64,000 bases of DNA from Aquimarina longa SW024 (lineage in GTDB: Bacteria > Bacteroidota > Bacteroidia > Flavobacteriales > Flavobacteriaceae), in contig NZ_KQ474106.1 in NCBI RefSeq assembly GCF_001401755.1, forward strand, positions 63,916 to 127,915, read 5' to 3'. The notes beneath the pieces were generated by a model that was not told the DNA's origin, did no database searches, and saw only the letters and a program-made list of their open reading frames with translations. This document shows, one piece after another, positions 33,931-43,530 of this stretch (position 1 is the first letter of the stretch; each line of letters opens with the position of its first letter). Made by a program: the position numbers and the translations under genes.

Positions 33931-35352
33931 ATGAAAATTCTCCTTACTGGAACGAATGGGTATATAGGAATGCGACTATTACCATTATTATTAAATGCTG
34001 GACATGAAGTTATATGCTGTGTAAGAGATAAAAACAGACTATCACTAGATAATGAAACTAGAAACAAGGTTATCATAGTAGAAATAGATTTTCTAAAAAC
34101 ACCAGATTTTTCTATTTTACCTACTAATATTAATATAGCTTACTATCTAATTCACTCTATGAGTTCCTCTACGACTGATTTTGATGAAAAAGAAAAAACA
34201 TCTGCCCTTAACTTCATTAAATATATCGAAAAAACAACTATCCACCAAGTAATTTATTTAAGTGGCATTGTAAACGAAAAAAACCTATCCAAGCATCTAT
34301 GGTCTCGCAAAAATGTAGAAGAAACATTGTATAAAGGCAATTACAACTTAACTGTTTTACGATCCGGTATTATTGTCGGTTCCGGAAGTTCTTCTTTTGA
34401 GATTATAAGAGATCTATGTGAAAAACTTCCTGTAATGATTACCCCAAAATGGGTAAACACTAAAACTCAGCCAATTGCAATTAGAGATGTCTTATTATTT
34501 ATGACAGGTGTTTTAGACAATAAAAAATGCTATAATCAATCCTTTGACATAAGTGGTCCAGACATAGTAACATATAAACAACTGTTGTATTTATATGCTA
34601 ACGTAAGAAAAATAAAGCTATTCATTTTCACAATCCCAATAATGACACCAAAACTTTCGTCTTATTGGCTTTATTTTGTAACATCTACCTCTTATAAACT
34701 TGCATTAAATTTAGTCGACAGCATGAAGATTCCTGTTATTGCAAATGATAAACGTCTTCAGGAAATATTAAACATTACTCCAATGAATTATGTGAAATCT
34801 TTAGAGTTAGCATTTATAAAAATCGAGCAAAATCAAGTTGTTTCTAGTTGGAAAGACTCTATGGTTAGTGGTCGTTTTAAAAGTAATATTCAAAAATATA
34901 TTACTGTCCCTAAAAGAGGATGTTTTAAAGACCAAAAAACAGCTATAGTAAAAGATTTAGAAAAAACAGTAGAAAAAATTTGGACAATAGGAGGAGAAAA
35001 TGGATGGTATTACGGAAACTGGATATGGAAAATAAGAGGATATATTGATAAATTTTTTGGAGGAGTAGGATTACGCAGAGGAAGAACACACTTAGATGAA
35101 ATATCTTCTGGAGATGCTCTAGATTTTTGGAGAGTATTAGTTGCCGATAAAGGAAATAAACGTCTGTTGCTTTTTGCTGAGATGAAAGTTCCTGGAGAGG
35201 CTTGGTTAGAATTCGAAATAGACAAAGACAATATTTTACATCAAACCGCAACCTTTAGACCTAAAGGTATTTGGGGAAGAATATACTGGTATGCAATGAT
35301 GCCTTTTCATTATTTTATTTTTGATGGAATGATTCGAAAAATAACATTATAG
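33931..35352 (+). CDS. SDR-family NAD(P)-binding protein with C-terminal DUF2867 domain
   Basis: A 473-residue protein. Residues 1-290 form an atypical short-chain dehydrogenase/NAD(P)-binding domain with TGTNGYIGMRLLPLLLNAGH (dinucleotide loop near 6-13) and YLSGIVNEKNLSKHLWSRKNVEE. Residues about 310-473 are DUF2867 (WYYGNWIWKIRGYIDKFFGG, DEISSGDALDFWRVL, LWGR-like end). The same two-domain arrangement is common in Bacteroidota and proteobacteria; the reaction is unknown, possibly acting on lipids or quinone-like substrates (inference). It precedes a CpeT-like lipoprotein gene by 85 bp. Confidence 0.85.
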   Translation: MKILLTGTNGYIGMRLLPLLLNAGHEVICCVRDKNRLSLDNETRNKVIIVEIDFLKTPDFSILPTNINIAYYLIHSMSSSTTDFDEKEKTSALNFIKYIEKTTIHQVIYLSGIVNEKNLSKHLWSRKNVEETLYKGNYNLTVLRSGIIVGSGSSSFEIIRDLCEKLPVMITPKWVNTKTQPIAIRDVLLFMTGVLDNKKCYNQSFDISGPDIVTYKQLLYLYANVRKIKLFIFTIPIMTPKLSSYWLYFVTSTSYKLALNLVDSMKIPVIANDKRLQEILNITPMNYVKSLELAFIKIEQNQVVSSWKDSMVSGRFKSNIQKYITVPKRGCFKDQKTAIVKDLEKTVEKIWTIGGENGWYYGNWIWKIRGYIDKFFGGVGLRRGRTHLDEISSGDALDFWRVLVADKGNKRLLLFAEMKVPGEAWLEFEIDKDNILHQTATFRPKGIWGRIYWYAMMPFHYFIFDGMIRKITL

Positions 35353-35437
35353 CAAATTTTACTAGGACAAAACACTTATTTTATCGATAAATTGCATTAT
35401 TACTTTGTTTTTTTCATATATTTAAGAAAACGAATAT

Positions 35438-36058
35438 ATGAGGACAACTTTACTATTTATATTTTTATTAATACTATGCTCTTCTTGTAATTCTACATCT
35501 GTTAAAGATGAAGAATTACACAAACTAGCACTGTTAATGATTGGCGATTTCTCTAATAAGGAACAATCTATAAACGATACTAGCTTTGAACATCTAGATC
35601 TAAAAAATACTAGAATCTGGAAAAACAAGCCTGGATATTGGATACATTCAAAAATATCAGATGGTAAAAACAAAAAAAAAGTGTATTACCAGAGAATAGT
35701 TCATTATGAAAGATTAGACTCTTCTACCTTTAAAAGCACTAATTATAAAATAATTAATGCTAAAGATTACGACACAAGCAAAAAGTCAGATTACTCTTAC
35801 ACACTAACAATGAAAGACCTTGAAATAAGAACTGGATGTCATGTATATTTTAAGAAAAAAACTTCGACAATATACTCCGGAAAAACAAATAAGGGGTCGT
35901 GTTATAGTGATCTTGATTATATTGATTATCTAATGAATACATTTGTTGTAAGCAAAGACAAAATAACTGTATGGACTAAGGGATATAATAACAAAGGGAA
36001 GCAGATATGGGGAAAAATCAAGGGACCATATAAATATAAAAGAATCTCTAATAAATGA
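35438..36058 (+). CDS. CpcT/CpeT-like lipoprotein
   Basis: A 206-residue lipoprotein: MRTTLLFIFLLILCSSC is the signal, with the lipobox cysteine at 17. The rest matches the CpcT/CpeT (DUF1001) fold: an early LALLMIGDFSNKEQ, central RTGCHVYFKKK, TNKGSCYSDLDYIDYLMNTF, and the end WTKGYNNKGKQIWGKIKGPYKYKRI. In cyanobacteria the fold attaches bilins to phycobiliproteins. Here, without such proteins, it probably binds another small molecule or lipid at the outer membrane (inference). Confidence 0.82.
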   Translation: MRTTLLFIFLLILCSSCNSTSVKDEELHKLALLMIGDFSNKEQSINDTSFEHLDLKNTRIWKNKPGYWIHSKISDGKNKKKVYYQRIVHYERLDSSTFKSTNYKIINAKDYDTSKKSDYSYTLTMKDLEIRTGCHVYFKKKTSTIYSGKTNKGSCYSDLDYIDYLMNTFVVSKDKITVWTKGYNNKGKQIWGKIKGPYKYKRISNK

Positions 36059-36080
36059 CCTCCTCTTTAATAAAACAACA

Positions 36081-36488
36081 TCAAATAAAATCTGCTAATG
36101 TTTTATTTTCCAAAACCTTTAATGTACTATCTCTTACCTCAATCATAACGCTATGTACTGCACACTTATTCTCATCAGGACAGTCATCACATTTTTCATA
36201 AAAATTAAGACTAACACAAGGTAGCATTGCAATGGGACCTTCTAACACTCTAATTACAGATACCATAGTGATATCTTTGGGTTCTTTGATCAAATAATAT
36301 CCTCCGCCTTTTCCTTTTTTAGAGCCTAAAAACCCTGTTTTTCTCAATGTTAACAAGATACTTTCTAAAAACTTTTGAGAAATATTTTCATTAGTCGCAA
36401 TCTCAGAAATTAATACGGGATCATCACACCTCTTCCTAGCAATATATGTAAGTGCTTTTAGACCATATTTAGTTTTTTTAGAAAGCAT
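36081..36488 (-). CDS. Rrf2-family transcriptional regulator
   Basis: A 135-residue Rrf2 regulator. The winged helix covers residues 1-80 (KTKYGLKALTYIA; LESILLTLRKTGFLGSKKGKGGGYYL). Four cysteines lie at 91, 100, 103 and 109 (C-x8-C-x2-C-x5-C), a pattern able to hold an Fe-S cluster as in IscR and NsrR, though the canonical set has three. It lies 72 bp downstream of the CtlX-like gene on the same strand and could regulate the arginine-catabolism pair or an iron-sulfur or redox regulon elsewhere. Confidence 0.88.
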   Translation of the reverse strand: MLSKKTKYGLKALTYIARKRCDDPVLISEIATNENISQKFLESILLTLRKTGFLGSKKGKGGGYYLIKEPKDITMVSVIRVLEGPIAMLPCVSLNFYEKCDDCPDENKCAVHSVMIEVRDSTLKVLENKTLADFI

Positions 36489-36559
36489 ATTTAAAGTAAT
36501 TTTTCTGGTTTGTGATCTTTTTTTTTAGAGTTAAGTCTAAAATTTAATGTACAAAAACA

Positions 36560-37495
36560 TTAACTACATTTTTTAGGTAGAAAAACTTCTGCCATCATAC
36601 AACGTGCACTTCCTCCTCCTAATGTTTCAATTGTATTAAGATCACTACTAACAATTTCACAATGTTTTTCTATCCTAGTAACTTGGTCTTTAGTAAGATT
36701 TTCAAATGCCATTGCTGACATCACAAGGTAACGTTTATCTTTTGAACCAACAACCTGAAGCATATTTCCTACAAAAGAATTCACTTGATTTTCTGTAATT
36801 TTGATAATCTCTTTATCATCATTTTTTAGATGATTTATAAGGTTTTTACGTTCCTTTTTATCATCTATCGCATCTAAACATACTACAGCAAATGTTTCTC
36901 CTACTAACATCATAACATTGGTATGATATATTGGTAACCTCTTACCCTCAATAGTTTGATTGGCATAAAAAACAACTGGTGTGTACTCAAAATCCTCACA
37001 GAATTCAATTAATAAGTCCTCATCAGCACGTGGAGACAATCCACAATATGCTTTTCTATTTACTCGATCTAATACTAAGCTACCCGTCCCTTCTAAGAAC
37101 ACTCCTTCATCCTCTGCATCTGTATAATCTATGATGTTTTTTATCTCAAAACCAAGTGCTTCCACTTTATCTAATACTTCTCCTCTACGTTCTTTTCTTC
37201 TATTCACTGCAAACATTGGATATAATCCTACATCACCATTCTTATGAAAAGAAACCCAGTTATTAGGAAAAATAGAGTCCGGAGTATCATTTCCAGGATC
37301 ATCATCCACTACAATAACCTCTACTCCTATTCCTTCTAATACGTTTACAAATTGATCAAACTCTTTCTGTGCTTTTTTGTTAGCTTCTTCTCCTGTAATA
37401 TCAATATCCTTCTGATAATAATTATTTACAGTAGTTTGTTTGTTCATCCTAAAATGCATTGGACGAATCATGATTATAGTATTAGTTACTTGCAT
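36560..37495 (-). CDS. ctlX: CtlX-like citrulline ureidase (amidinotransferase/DDAH-fold hydrolase)
   Basis: A 311-residue enzyme of the guanidine-modifying (pentein) superfamily. Substrate and catalytic segments are MIRPMHFRMN, DSIFPNNWVSFH, EGVFLEGTGSLVLDR, the histidine in LPIYHTNVMM, and the nucleophile C299 in LGGGSARCMMAEVFLP. This set matches the CtlX group described as citrulline hydrolases. It would release ammonia from citrulline and give ornithine. It lies 8 bp downstream of the arginase gene, forming an arginine-degradation pair. Confidence 0.82.
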   Translation of the reverse strand: MQVTNTIIMIRPMHFRMNKQTTVNNYYQKDIDITGEEANKKAQKEFDQFVNVLEGIGVEVIVVDDDPGNDTPDSIFPNNWVSFHKNGDVGLYPMFAVNRRKERRGEVLDKVEALGFEIKNIIDYTDAEDEGVFLEGTGSLVLDRVNRKAYCGLSPRADEDLLIEFCEDFEYTPVVFYANQTIEGKRLPIYHTNVMMLVGETFAVVCLDAIDDKKERKNLINHLKNDDKEIIKITENQVNSFVGNMLQVVGSKDKRYLVMSAMAFENLTKDQVTRIEKHCEIVSSDLNTIETLGGGSARCMMAEVFLPKKCS

Positions 37496-37503
37496 GTTCT
37501 AAA

Positions 37504-38466
37504 CTAGCTTAACATTTTTTCTGCAATCGTTGTTGTTGTTGCTTTTAACACCTCAAAAGCAGCTTCAGCCATTCTATTACCTTTATTATCTAAAGTAGGG
37601 TTGACTTCTACCACTTCAAAACAAACTGTTTTTTTTGTTTCAACAAATGCCTGAATAATATAAATTGCTTCATTAATATCAAAACCTCTAGAAACTGGTG
37701 TTCCTGTTCCTTTAGAGATTAAATCACAGTCTAAGCTATCAACATCAAAGGATATATAAATCATGTCACAAGATTCTAATCTTTGAATAGCTTCTTTCAA
37801 GCATTTTTCAAAACCACGATAGCGAACCTCTTCTACAGTATAATTCTTTATTTTATTTTCAGATATCACATTTTCTTCTGGTTCTTCTGTATCTCTTACC
37901 CCAAAATATATTATATTTTGATGAGCTACTTTCTGCCCTTCAATACCTATATTTTTCATTTCATTCCACAAATTAGCTGTCTCTTGCGACACTTCATTTG
38001 TCTTATAATTCATATTATCATCAGAAAGCGCAGCAGCTAATGGCATACCATGTATATTTCCTGAAGGCGATGTATATGGTGAATGCACATCTGCGTGCGC
38101 ATCTATCCATACTACTCCTAGTGTTTTGTTTGGGTTTGCTGCCTTTATTCCACTAATTGTACCCAAAGCTGATGAATGATCTCCAGACAACACTATTGGA
38201 TACACACCATCTATCAAATTTCTCTTTACACTATCATTCAATCGAGTACATACATTAAGTACGCTACCTATTCGTTTAGCAAACGAATTATTTACTTTAT
38301 TGTATATTGTTTCATTTTCTGTTTCTACATTTTCAAATCCATATCGATTAAAATAATCATCACTCTTATTAATAGCTGCAATTTCTATTGCATCAATTCC
38401 AAGATCAGAACCTCTTGTTCCGGCACCAATATCTGATCTATTTTTAATTAACTTAATTTCTTTCAT
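37504..38466 (-). CDS. rocF: Arginase
   Basis: Hydrolyses L-arginine to ornithine and urea. It has 320 residues. The binuclear manganese motifs are SGDHSSALGTISG, WIDAHADVHSP and SFDVDSLD, in the right order, with the C-terminal EVVEVNPTLD. The spacing fits true arginases, with GNIHGMPLAA after the second motif. Agmatinase or formimidoylglutamase are less likely alternatives. It is followed by the CtlX-like gene. Confidence 0.93.
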   Translation of the reverse strand: MKEIKLIKNRSDIGAGTRGSDLGIDAIEIAAINKSDDYFNRYGFENVETENETIYNKVNNSFAKRIGSVLNVCTRLNDSVKRNLIDGVYPIVLSGDHSSALGTISGIKAANPNKTLGVVWIDAHADVHSPYTSPSGNIHGMPLAAALSDDNMNYKTNEVSQETANLWNEMKNIGIEGQKVAHQNIIYFGVRDTEEPEENVISENKIKNYTVEEVRYRGFEKCLKEAIQRLESCDMIYISFDVDSLDCDLISKGTGTPVSRGFDINEAIYIIQAFVETKKTVCFEVVEVNPTLDNKGNRMAEAAFEVLKATTTTIAEKMLS

Positions 38467-38579
38467 TATATATTTCCTAATATATCCGTCAATTTTTTTA
38501 TACTGTTTTTTAAAATTACAAAAGCCTTATTGATATATGAAATAACATTAAGGCTTTTAAGTTTTATCGGTATAAATTT

Positions 38580-39866
38580 TTATCTATTTTCCACTTTTAC
38601 AAAATCTCTATAGTTTTCTCCTGTATATATTTGTCTAGGTCTTCCTATTGGTTCTTTACGAAGCCTCATTTCTCTCCATTGAGCAATCCATCCCGGCAAC
38701 CTTCCTAAAGCAAACATTACAGTAAACATTTCGGTAGGAATACCTAAAGCTCTATAAATAATTCCCGAGTAAAAATCTACATTAGGATATAATTTTCTTT
38801 TTACAAAATACTCATCTTCTAACGCTACCTTTGCCAACCCTTTTGCAATATCTAGAACTGGATCTTCAACGCCCATATCTCCTAGTATTTCTTCTGCTGA
38901 TTGTTTAATAATCTTAGCTCTTGGATCAAAGTTTTTATATACTCTATGACCAAATCCCATTAGGCGGAAAGGATCATTTTTATCTTTTGCCTTTTCAATA
39001 TATTTAGCAGTATCTCCTCCATCAGCTTTTATAGCCTCTAACATCTCTATAACTGCTTGGTTTGCACCACCATGAAGAGGTCCCCACAATGCTGATATCC
39101 CAGCTGATAATGACGCAAATAATCCTGCATGAGAAGAGCCAACTATTCTTACTGTAGATGTTGAGCAATTTTGCTCGTGATCTGCATGTAGTATTAATAA
39201 TTTATCAAGTGCATCATTTATAAGTTTATTTGCTTCATAGGCCTTATTAGGTCTTGCGAACATCATTTTATGTAAATTCTCCACATATCCTAAAGAATTA
39301 TCACCATAATCCAATGGTAGACTTTTTCTTTTTCTCATTGTCCAAGCTGCCAGTACAGGAAACTTTGCTAATATTTTAACTATAGCATTATACATTTCTT
39401 CTTCAGAGTCAACATCTACAGATCCTGGGTTAAATGCTATCAAAGCACTCGTCAATGAAGACAACACTCCCATAGGATGAGCACTTTTAGGAAATCCATC
39501 AAGGATTTTCTTCATATCCTCATCTACATGAGATTCTTCTTTTATATCTTTATCAAACTTTGCTAATTGTATTGCTGTCGGTAATTCTCCAAAAATTAAT
39601 AAATAAGCAACTTCTAAAAAATCTGCCTTTTCTGCTAATTCCTCTATAGAATACCCTCGATACCTTAAGATTCCTTTCTCTCCATCAAGAAAAGTAATAG
39701 CACTCTCACAACTTCCAGTATTTTTATACCCTGGATCAATCGTTGTAACTCCTCCAGTTACTCCTCTAAGTGTTTTAATATCAATTCCTAATTCTTTCTC
39801 TGTTCCTTCTATAATTGGGAACTCATATATATTATTGTCGATTTCTAACTTAGCTGTTTTTGACAT
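38580..39866 (-). CDS. gltA: Citrate synthase
   Basis: Condenses oxaloacetate and acetyl-CoA to citrate, the entry step of the TCA cycle. The 428-residue protein is of the large bacterial (hexameric, type II) form, with an N-terminal extension. Active-site residues are H in ADHEQNCST, H in GFGHRVYKNFDPRA and D in YPNVDFYSGI; GPLHGGANQAV is also present. The gene is separated from eno by a terminator and ends near the arginase gene. Confidence 0.98.
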   Translation of the reverse strand: MSKTAKLEIDNNIYEFPIIEGTEKELGIDIKTLRGVTGGVTTIDPGYKNTGSCESAITFLDGEKGILRYRGYSIEELAEKADFLEVAYLLIFGELPTAIQLAKFDKDIKEESHVDEDMKKILDGFPKSAHPMGVLSSLTSALIAFNPGSVDVDSEEEMYNAIVKILAKFPVLAAWTMRKRKSLPLDYGDNSLGYVENLHKMMFARPNKAYEANKLINDALDKLLILHADHEQNCSTSTVRIVGSSHAGLFASLSAGISALWGPLHGGANQAVIEMLEAIKADGGDTAKYIEKAKDKNDPFRLMGFGHRVYKNFDPRAKIIKQSAEEILGDMGVEDPVLDIAKGLAKVALEDEYFVKRKLYPNVDFYSGIIYRALGIPTEMFTVMFALGRLPGWIAQWREMRLRKEPIGRPRQIYTGENYRDFVKVENR

Positions 39867-39981
39867 TTGATTATTTTAGAATTTTGCTGTTATTGTAGGA
39901 ATGCTAAATTACAAAATATAGTGTTAATATATTATTAATCATAGCATCATTTTTATTGTATTCTTATTTTAAAATTTCTAT

Positions 39982-40015
39982 AAAAAAAGAGGCTATCTTA
40001 CAAATAGATAGCCTC
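39982..40015 (-). terminator. Terminator of eno
   Basis: A perfect 10-bp stem (GAGGCTATCT at 39989-39998 with AGATAGCCTC at 40006-40015), a 7-nt loop and seven T on the minus strand, 26 bp after the eno stop. Confidence 0.88.
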
Positions 40016-40040
40016 CTAGTAGTATACATAATTATTCTAC

Positions 40041-41330
40041 TTATTTTATTTTAAAAGCTTTTTCTTTTGGATAAAAAGCAATAGCTCCTAATTCTTCTTC
40101 AATACGAAGTAATTGATTATACTTTGCCATTCGATCACTACGAGATGCTGACCCCGTTTTAATCTGCCCAGTATTTAATGCCACAGCTAGATCTGCTATA
40201 GTATTATCCTCAGTTTCTCCAGAACGGTGTGACATCACAGAAGTATACCCTGCATTATGTGCCATATTAACAGCTGCAATCGTCTCTGTAAGTGTTCCTA
40301 TCTGATTTACTTTTATTAATATTGAATTAGCTATATTATTTTCGATTCCTCTAGAAAGTCGTTCTACATTAGTAACAAATAAGTCATCTCCTACTAACTG
40401 AACTTTATCTCCTATTTTATCTGTTAGATATTTCCAACCTTCCCAATCATTTTCATCCATTCCATCTTCTATAGATATTATTGGATATTTAGACGCTAAT
40501 TCTGCTAAATAATCTGCTTGCTCTTCACTTGTTCTTACAACACCTTTATCTCCTTCAAATTTTGTATAATCATATTTCCCGTCAACAAAAAATTCTGCCG
40601 CAGCACAATCTAAAGCAACCATTACATCATCACCTAACTTATACCCTGCTTTTTCTACGGCTAATGCAATAGAATCCAAGGCATCTTCTGTACCATCTAA
40701 TGTTGGAGCAAACCCTCCTTCATCACCTACTGCTGTACTTAAACCACGATCATGTAATACTTTTTTAAGGTTATGGAAAATTTCTGTTCCCATTTGCATA
40801 GCATGTGTGAAATTTTTAGCTTTTACTGGCATTACCATAAATTCTTGAAAAGCTATTGGAGCATCACTATGTGAACCACCATTAATAATGTTCATCATAG
40901 GCACTGGTAAGGTATTAGCACTCACTCCTCCTACATAACGATACAAAGGCATATTAAGCTCGTTAGCTGCAGCTTTAGCCGCGGCTAGTGAAACTCCTAA
41001 TATAGCATTAGCTCCAAGTTTTGATTTATTAGAAGTTCCATCTAATTCAATCATTGTTTGATCTAATAGATTTTGATCAAATATAGAATACCCTAACAAC
41101 TCTTCAGCAATTATTGTATTTACATTTTCGACAGCTTTAAGAACTCCTTTACCCATATAATCAGTACCTCCGTCTCGTAATTCTACGGCTTCGTGTTCTC
41201 CTGTAGATGCTCCAGAAGGAACAGCTGCTCTTCCTAAAACACCATTTTCGGTAACTACATCTACCTCTACAGTTGGGTTACCTCGTGAGTCTAAAATCTG
41301 TCTAGCGTGAATATTAATAATTACACTCAT
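40041..41330 (-). CDS. eno: Enolase
   Basis: Interconverts 2-phosphoglycerate and phosphoenolpyruvate in glycolysis. 429 residues, the usual length. It shows ILDSRGNPTVEVDV near the start, GASTGEHEAVELRDG, the catalytic loop with TAVGDEGGFAP, the Mg2+ ligands in VALDCAA, SIEDGMDEND and LVGDDLFVTN, and SHRSGETEDNTIADLAV near the C-terminus. A terminator follows; carA lies upstream on the same strand, 188 bp away. Confidence 0.98.
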   Translation of the reverse strand: MSVIINIHARQILDSRGNPTVEVDVVTENGVLGRAAVPSGASTGEHEAVELRDGGTDYMGKGVLKAVENVNTIIAEELLGYSIFDQNLLDQTMIELDGTSNKSKLGANAILGVSLAAAKAAANELNMPLYRYVGGVSANTLPVPMMNIINGGSHSDAPIAFQEFMVMPVKAKNFTHAMQMGTEIFHNLKKVLHDRGLSTAVGDEGGFAPTLDGTEDALDSIALAVEKAGYKLGDDVMVALDCAAAEFFVDGKYDYTKFEGDKGVVRTSEEQADYLAELASKYPIISIEDGMDENDWEGWKYLTDKIGDKVQLVGDDLFVTNVERLSRGIENNIANSILIKVNQIGTLTETIAAVNMAHNAGYTSVMSHRSGETEDNTIADLAVALNTGQIKTGSASRSDRMAKYNQLLRIEEELGAIAFYPKEKAFKIK

Positions 41331-41451
41331 GTCTTTAATTTATTTGTTGGATGATTTTAATTCTTCGCAATATACAAAACCAGTAATTTTTAACCTCTTC
41401 AAAAAAACCAATTTTACTATAAAAACTCTAATACTAAAAGTAAGTTATCAA

Positions 41452-41465
41452 CTATAACGTTATAG
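41452..41465. promoter_or_regulatory. Perfect 14-bp palindrome between carA and eno
   Basis: CTATAACGTTATAG, about 120 bp upstream of the eno start codon. It could be an operator; the binding protein is unknown. Confidence 0.35.
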
Positions 41466-41518
41466 ATTAAAAATACTGTTAAAGCACTTTAAGAATTATT
41501 CAAACTTGTTGATTCATT

Positions 41519-42634
41519 TTATGCTTTGGTTTTAGCTTTCTTAATATTATCTATAAATAGGTCAAATAAATAGGTTGAATCATTAGGCCCTGGGCTAGCT
41601 TCTGGGTGATACTGTACTGAAAAACAATTCTTATTTTTCATTCTCATTCCTGCAACAGTATTATCATTAAGATGAACATGCGTTATCTCTACATTAGGAT
41701 GTTTTTCTGTATCTTCTCTATGAATTGCAAAACCATGGTTCTGAGAAGTAATTTCTCCTTTACCTGTTACCAAATTTTTAACTGGGTGATTTATTCCTCT
41801 ATGACCATTATGCATCTTATAAGTACTAATACCGTTTGCTAATGCTATTACTTGATGCCCTAAACAAATTCCAAATAAAGGCAAATCATTTTCCAAAATC
41901 TCTTTAGCAGTAGCTATTGCTTGTGTTAATGGCTCAGGATCACCAGGTCCATTAGATAAAAAATATCCATCTGGCTCCCAATCACTCATTTCAGAAAACT
42001 TCGTATCATAAGGAAATACTTTTATATAGGCATCTCTCTTTTCAAAATTGCGAAGTATATTCTTCTTTATTCCTATATCCAAAGCTGCTATTTTATAAGT
42101 TGCATTAGGATTACCAACAAAATATGGCTCAGTAGTAGATACTTTTGAAGCTAACTCCAATCCATTCATGTCAGGAACTGCTGCCAATTCTTTTTTCAAT
42201 CTTTCAATATTATTAACCTCTGTAGAAATTACCGCGTTCATTGCTCCATTATCTCTAATGTAACTTACTAATGCTCGAGTATCCACATCTGATATTGCTA
42301 AAAGATTATTATTCTCTAAAAATTCTTGTAACGAACTATCTGCTAGATCTCTAGAAAATTCATAACTAAAATTCTTAACTATTAAACCTGCAATTTTAAC
42401 TGAATCAGATTCAATTTCTTGATCATTGGCTCCATAATTACCAATATGCACATTTGTTGCAACCATTAATTGCCCATAATATGAAGGGTCTGTAAAAATT
42501 TCTTGATACCCTGTCATACCTGTATTAAAACAAACTTCTCCAAAGGCACTACCTTCTTTGCCTACTGCTTTTCCGTAAAAAATAGTTCCATCTGATAATA
42601 ATAGAATTGCTTTCTTTCGAGATTGATATTTCAT
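41519..42634 (-). CDS. carA: Carbamoyl-phosphate synthase small (glutaminase) subunit
   Basis: Supplies ammonia from glutamine to CarB for carbamoyl phosphate in pyrimidine and arginine synthesis. The class I glutamine amidotransferase triad is present: cysteine in FGICLGHQVIALA, histidine and glutamate in VQYHPEASPGP. I place the start at the ATG at 42634 (MKYQSRKKAILLLSDGTIFYG, 371 residues), where homology begins; the reading frame is open to an ATG at 42685, adding 17 residues not typical for the family. No carB is adjacent. It lies downstream of rplQ beyond a strong terminator. Confidence 0.95.
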   Translation of the reverse strand: MKYQSRKKAILLLSDGTIFYGKAVGKEGSAFGEVCFNTGMTGYQEIFTDPSYYGQLMVATNVHIGNYGANDQEIESDSVKIAGLIVKNFSYEFSRDLADSSLQEFLENNNLLAISDVDTRALVSYIRDNGAMNAVISTEVNNIERLKKELAAVPDMNGLELASKVSTTEPYFVGNPNATYKIAALDIGIKKNILRNFEKRDAYIKVFPYDTKFSEMSDWEPDGYFLSNGPGDPEPLTQAIATAKEILENDLPLFGICLGHQVIALANGISTYKMHNGHRGINHPVKNLVTGKGEITSQNHGFAIHREDTEKHPNVEITHVHLNDNTVAGMRMKNKNCFSVQYHPEASPGPNDSTYLFDLFIDNIKKAKTKA

Positions 42635-42996
42635 CTGCTTATAAATATTGTTTTCTAATGGTTCACGATGTACTTTAAACAACATATATTTAATTAATAT
42701 TTAAAATTAACTTATATGCAAATCCATCGTTTGACCTAATTTTATTACAAAATTTCCGTTGAGGTGGAAACTAAACCTATACATTCTTATATCTACTTAA
42801 CTTAAAAACAGCATTAACAAAAGTTTCTTTTTAATTCGTATTGTGTTAAAAAATAACTTTATTTCTATTATATACAATTTTAAAGATAAACCGATATTAA
42901 ATTAAATTTTATTAGAATCGACAAGATTACTCAAAAAAAAAGGATAAACGGTAAACGTTTATCCTTTTCTTATTATGTGCAATTCGCATCTTTCAT
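42635..42996. other. Region between rplQ and carA
   Basis: About 360 bp, including 51 bp that an alternative carA start would use. It contains the ribosomal-operon terminator at 42933-42968. I see no further ORF and no full consensus promoter for carA. Confidence 0.5.
42933..42968 (-). terminator. Terminator of the ribosomal super-operon (after rplQ)
   Basis: A perfect 13-bp stem (AAAAGGATAAACG at 42938-42950 with CGTTTATCCTTTT at 42956-42968), a 5-nt loop and a T run on the minus strand, 28 bp after the rplQ stop. Confidence 0.92.
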
Positions 42997-43470
42997 CTAT
43001 TCTTCTTCAGAACTAGTCGTTTCTTTTGCTGCTGCTGGAGCAGAAGCAGTTTTCTTACTTCCACCTCTTCTTCTAGATTTTTTCTTAGCAGGCTTACCAG
43101 CATTATAAAGCTCGTTATAATCTACTAATTCAATCATTGCCATATCAGCGTTATCTCCTAGACGATTACCAAGTTTAATAATTCTTGTGTACCCTCCTGG
43201 TCTATCGCCTACCTTAGTAGCAACATCTCTAAACAATTCAGTAACTGCATATTTATTACGCAATCTACTAAATACGATACGTCGATTATGAGTAGTATCA
43301 TCTTTAGATTTTGTTACTAGTGGCTCTACAAATTGCTTAAGTGCTTTTGCCTTTGCAACTGTAGTATTGATTCTTTTATGTTCTATTAGAGAACAAGCCA
43401 TATTCGCTAGCATAGCTTTACGATGTGCTGTTTTTCTCCCTAAATGATTTACTTTTTTTCCGTGTCTCAT
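42997..43470 (-). CDS. rplQ: Ribosomal protein L17
   Basis: A 157-residue 50S protein. The core (1-118) is standard: MRHGKKVNHLGRKTAHRKAML and the end RLGDNADMAMIELVDYNELY. The last 35 residues are an added K/R then A/S/T/E-rich tail (KKKSRRRGGSKKTASAPAA), typical for Bacteroidota and probably disordered. It is the last gene of the alpha operon, 60 bp after rpoA. Confidence 0.97.
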   Translation of the reverse strand: MRHGKKVNHLGRKTAHRKAMLANMACSLIEHKRINTTVAKAKALKQFVEPLVTKSKDDTTHNRRIVFSRLRNKYAVTELFRDVATKVGDRPGGYTRIIKLGNRLGDNADMAMIELVDYNELYNAGKPAKKKSRRRGGSKKTASAPAAAKETTSSEEE

Positions 43471-43530
43471 GACATTTAATTTTAATCATCATCTTGCTAC
43501 AACCCTCTCTGGGGAGCAAAATATGATAGA

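Noticed and set aside
42635..42685. Longer carA start at 42685
   Set aside because: The extra 17 residues do not resemble the family start, while MKYQSRKKAILLLSDG at 42634 does.
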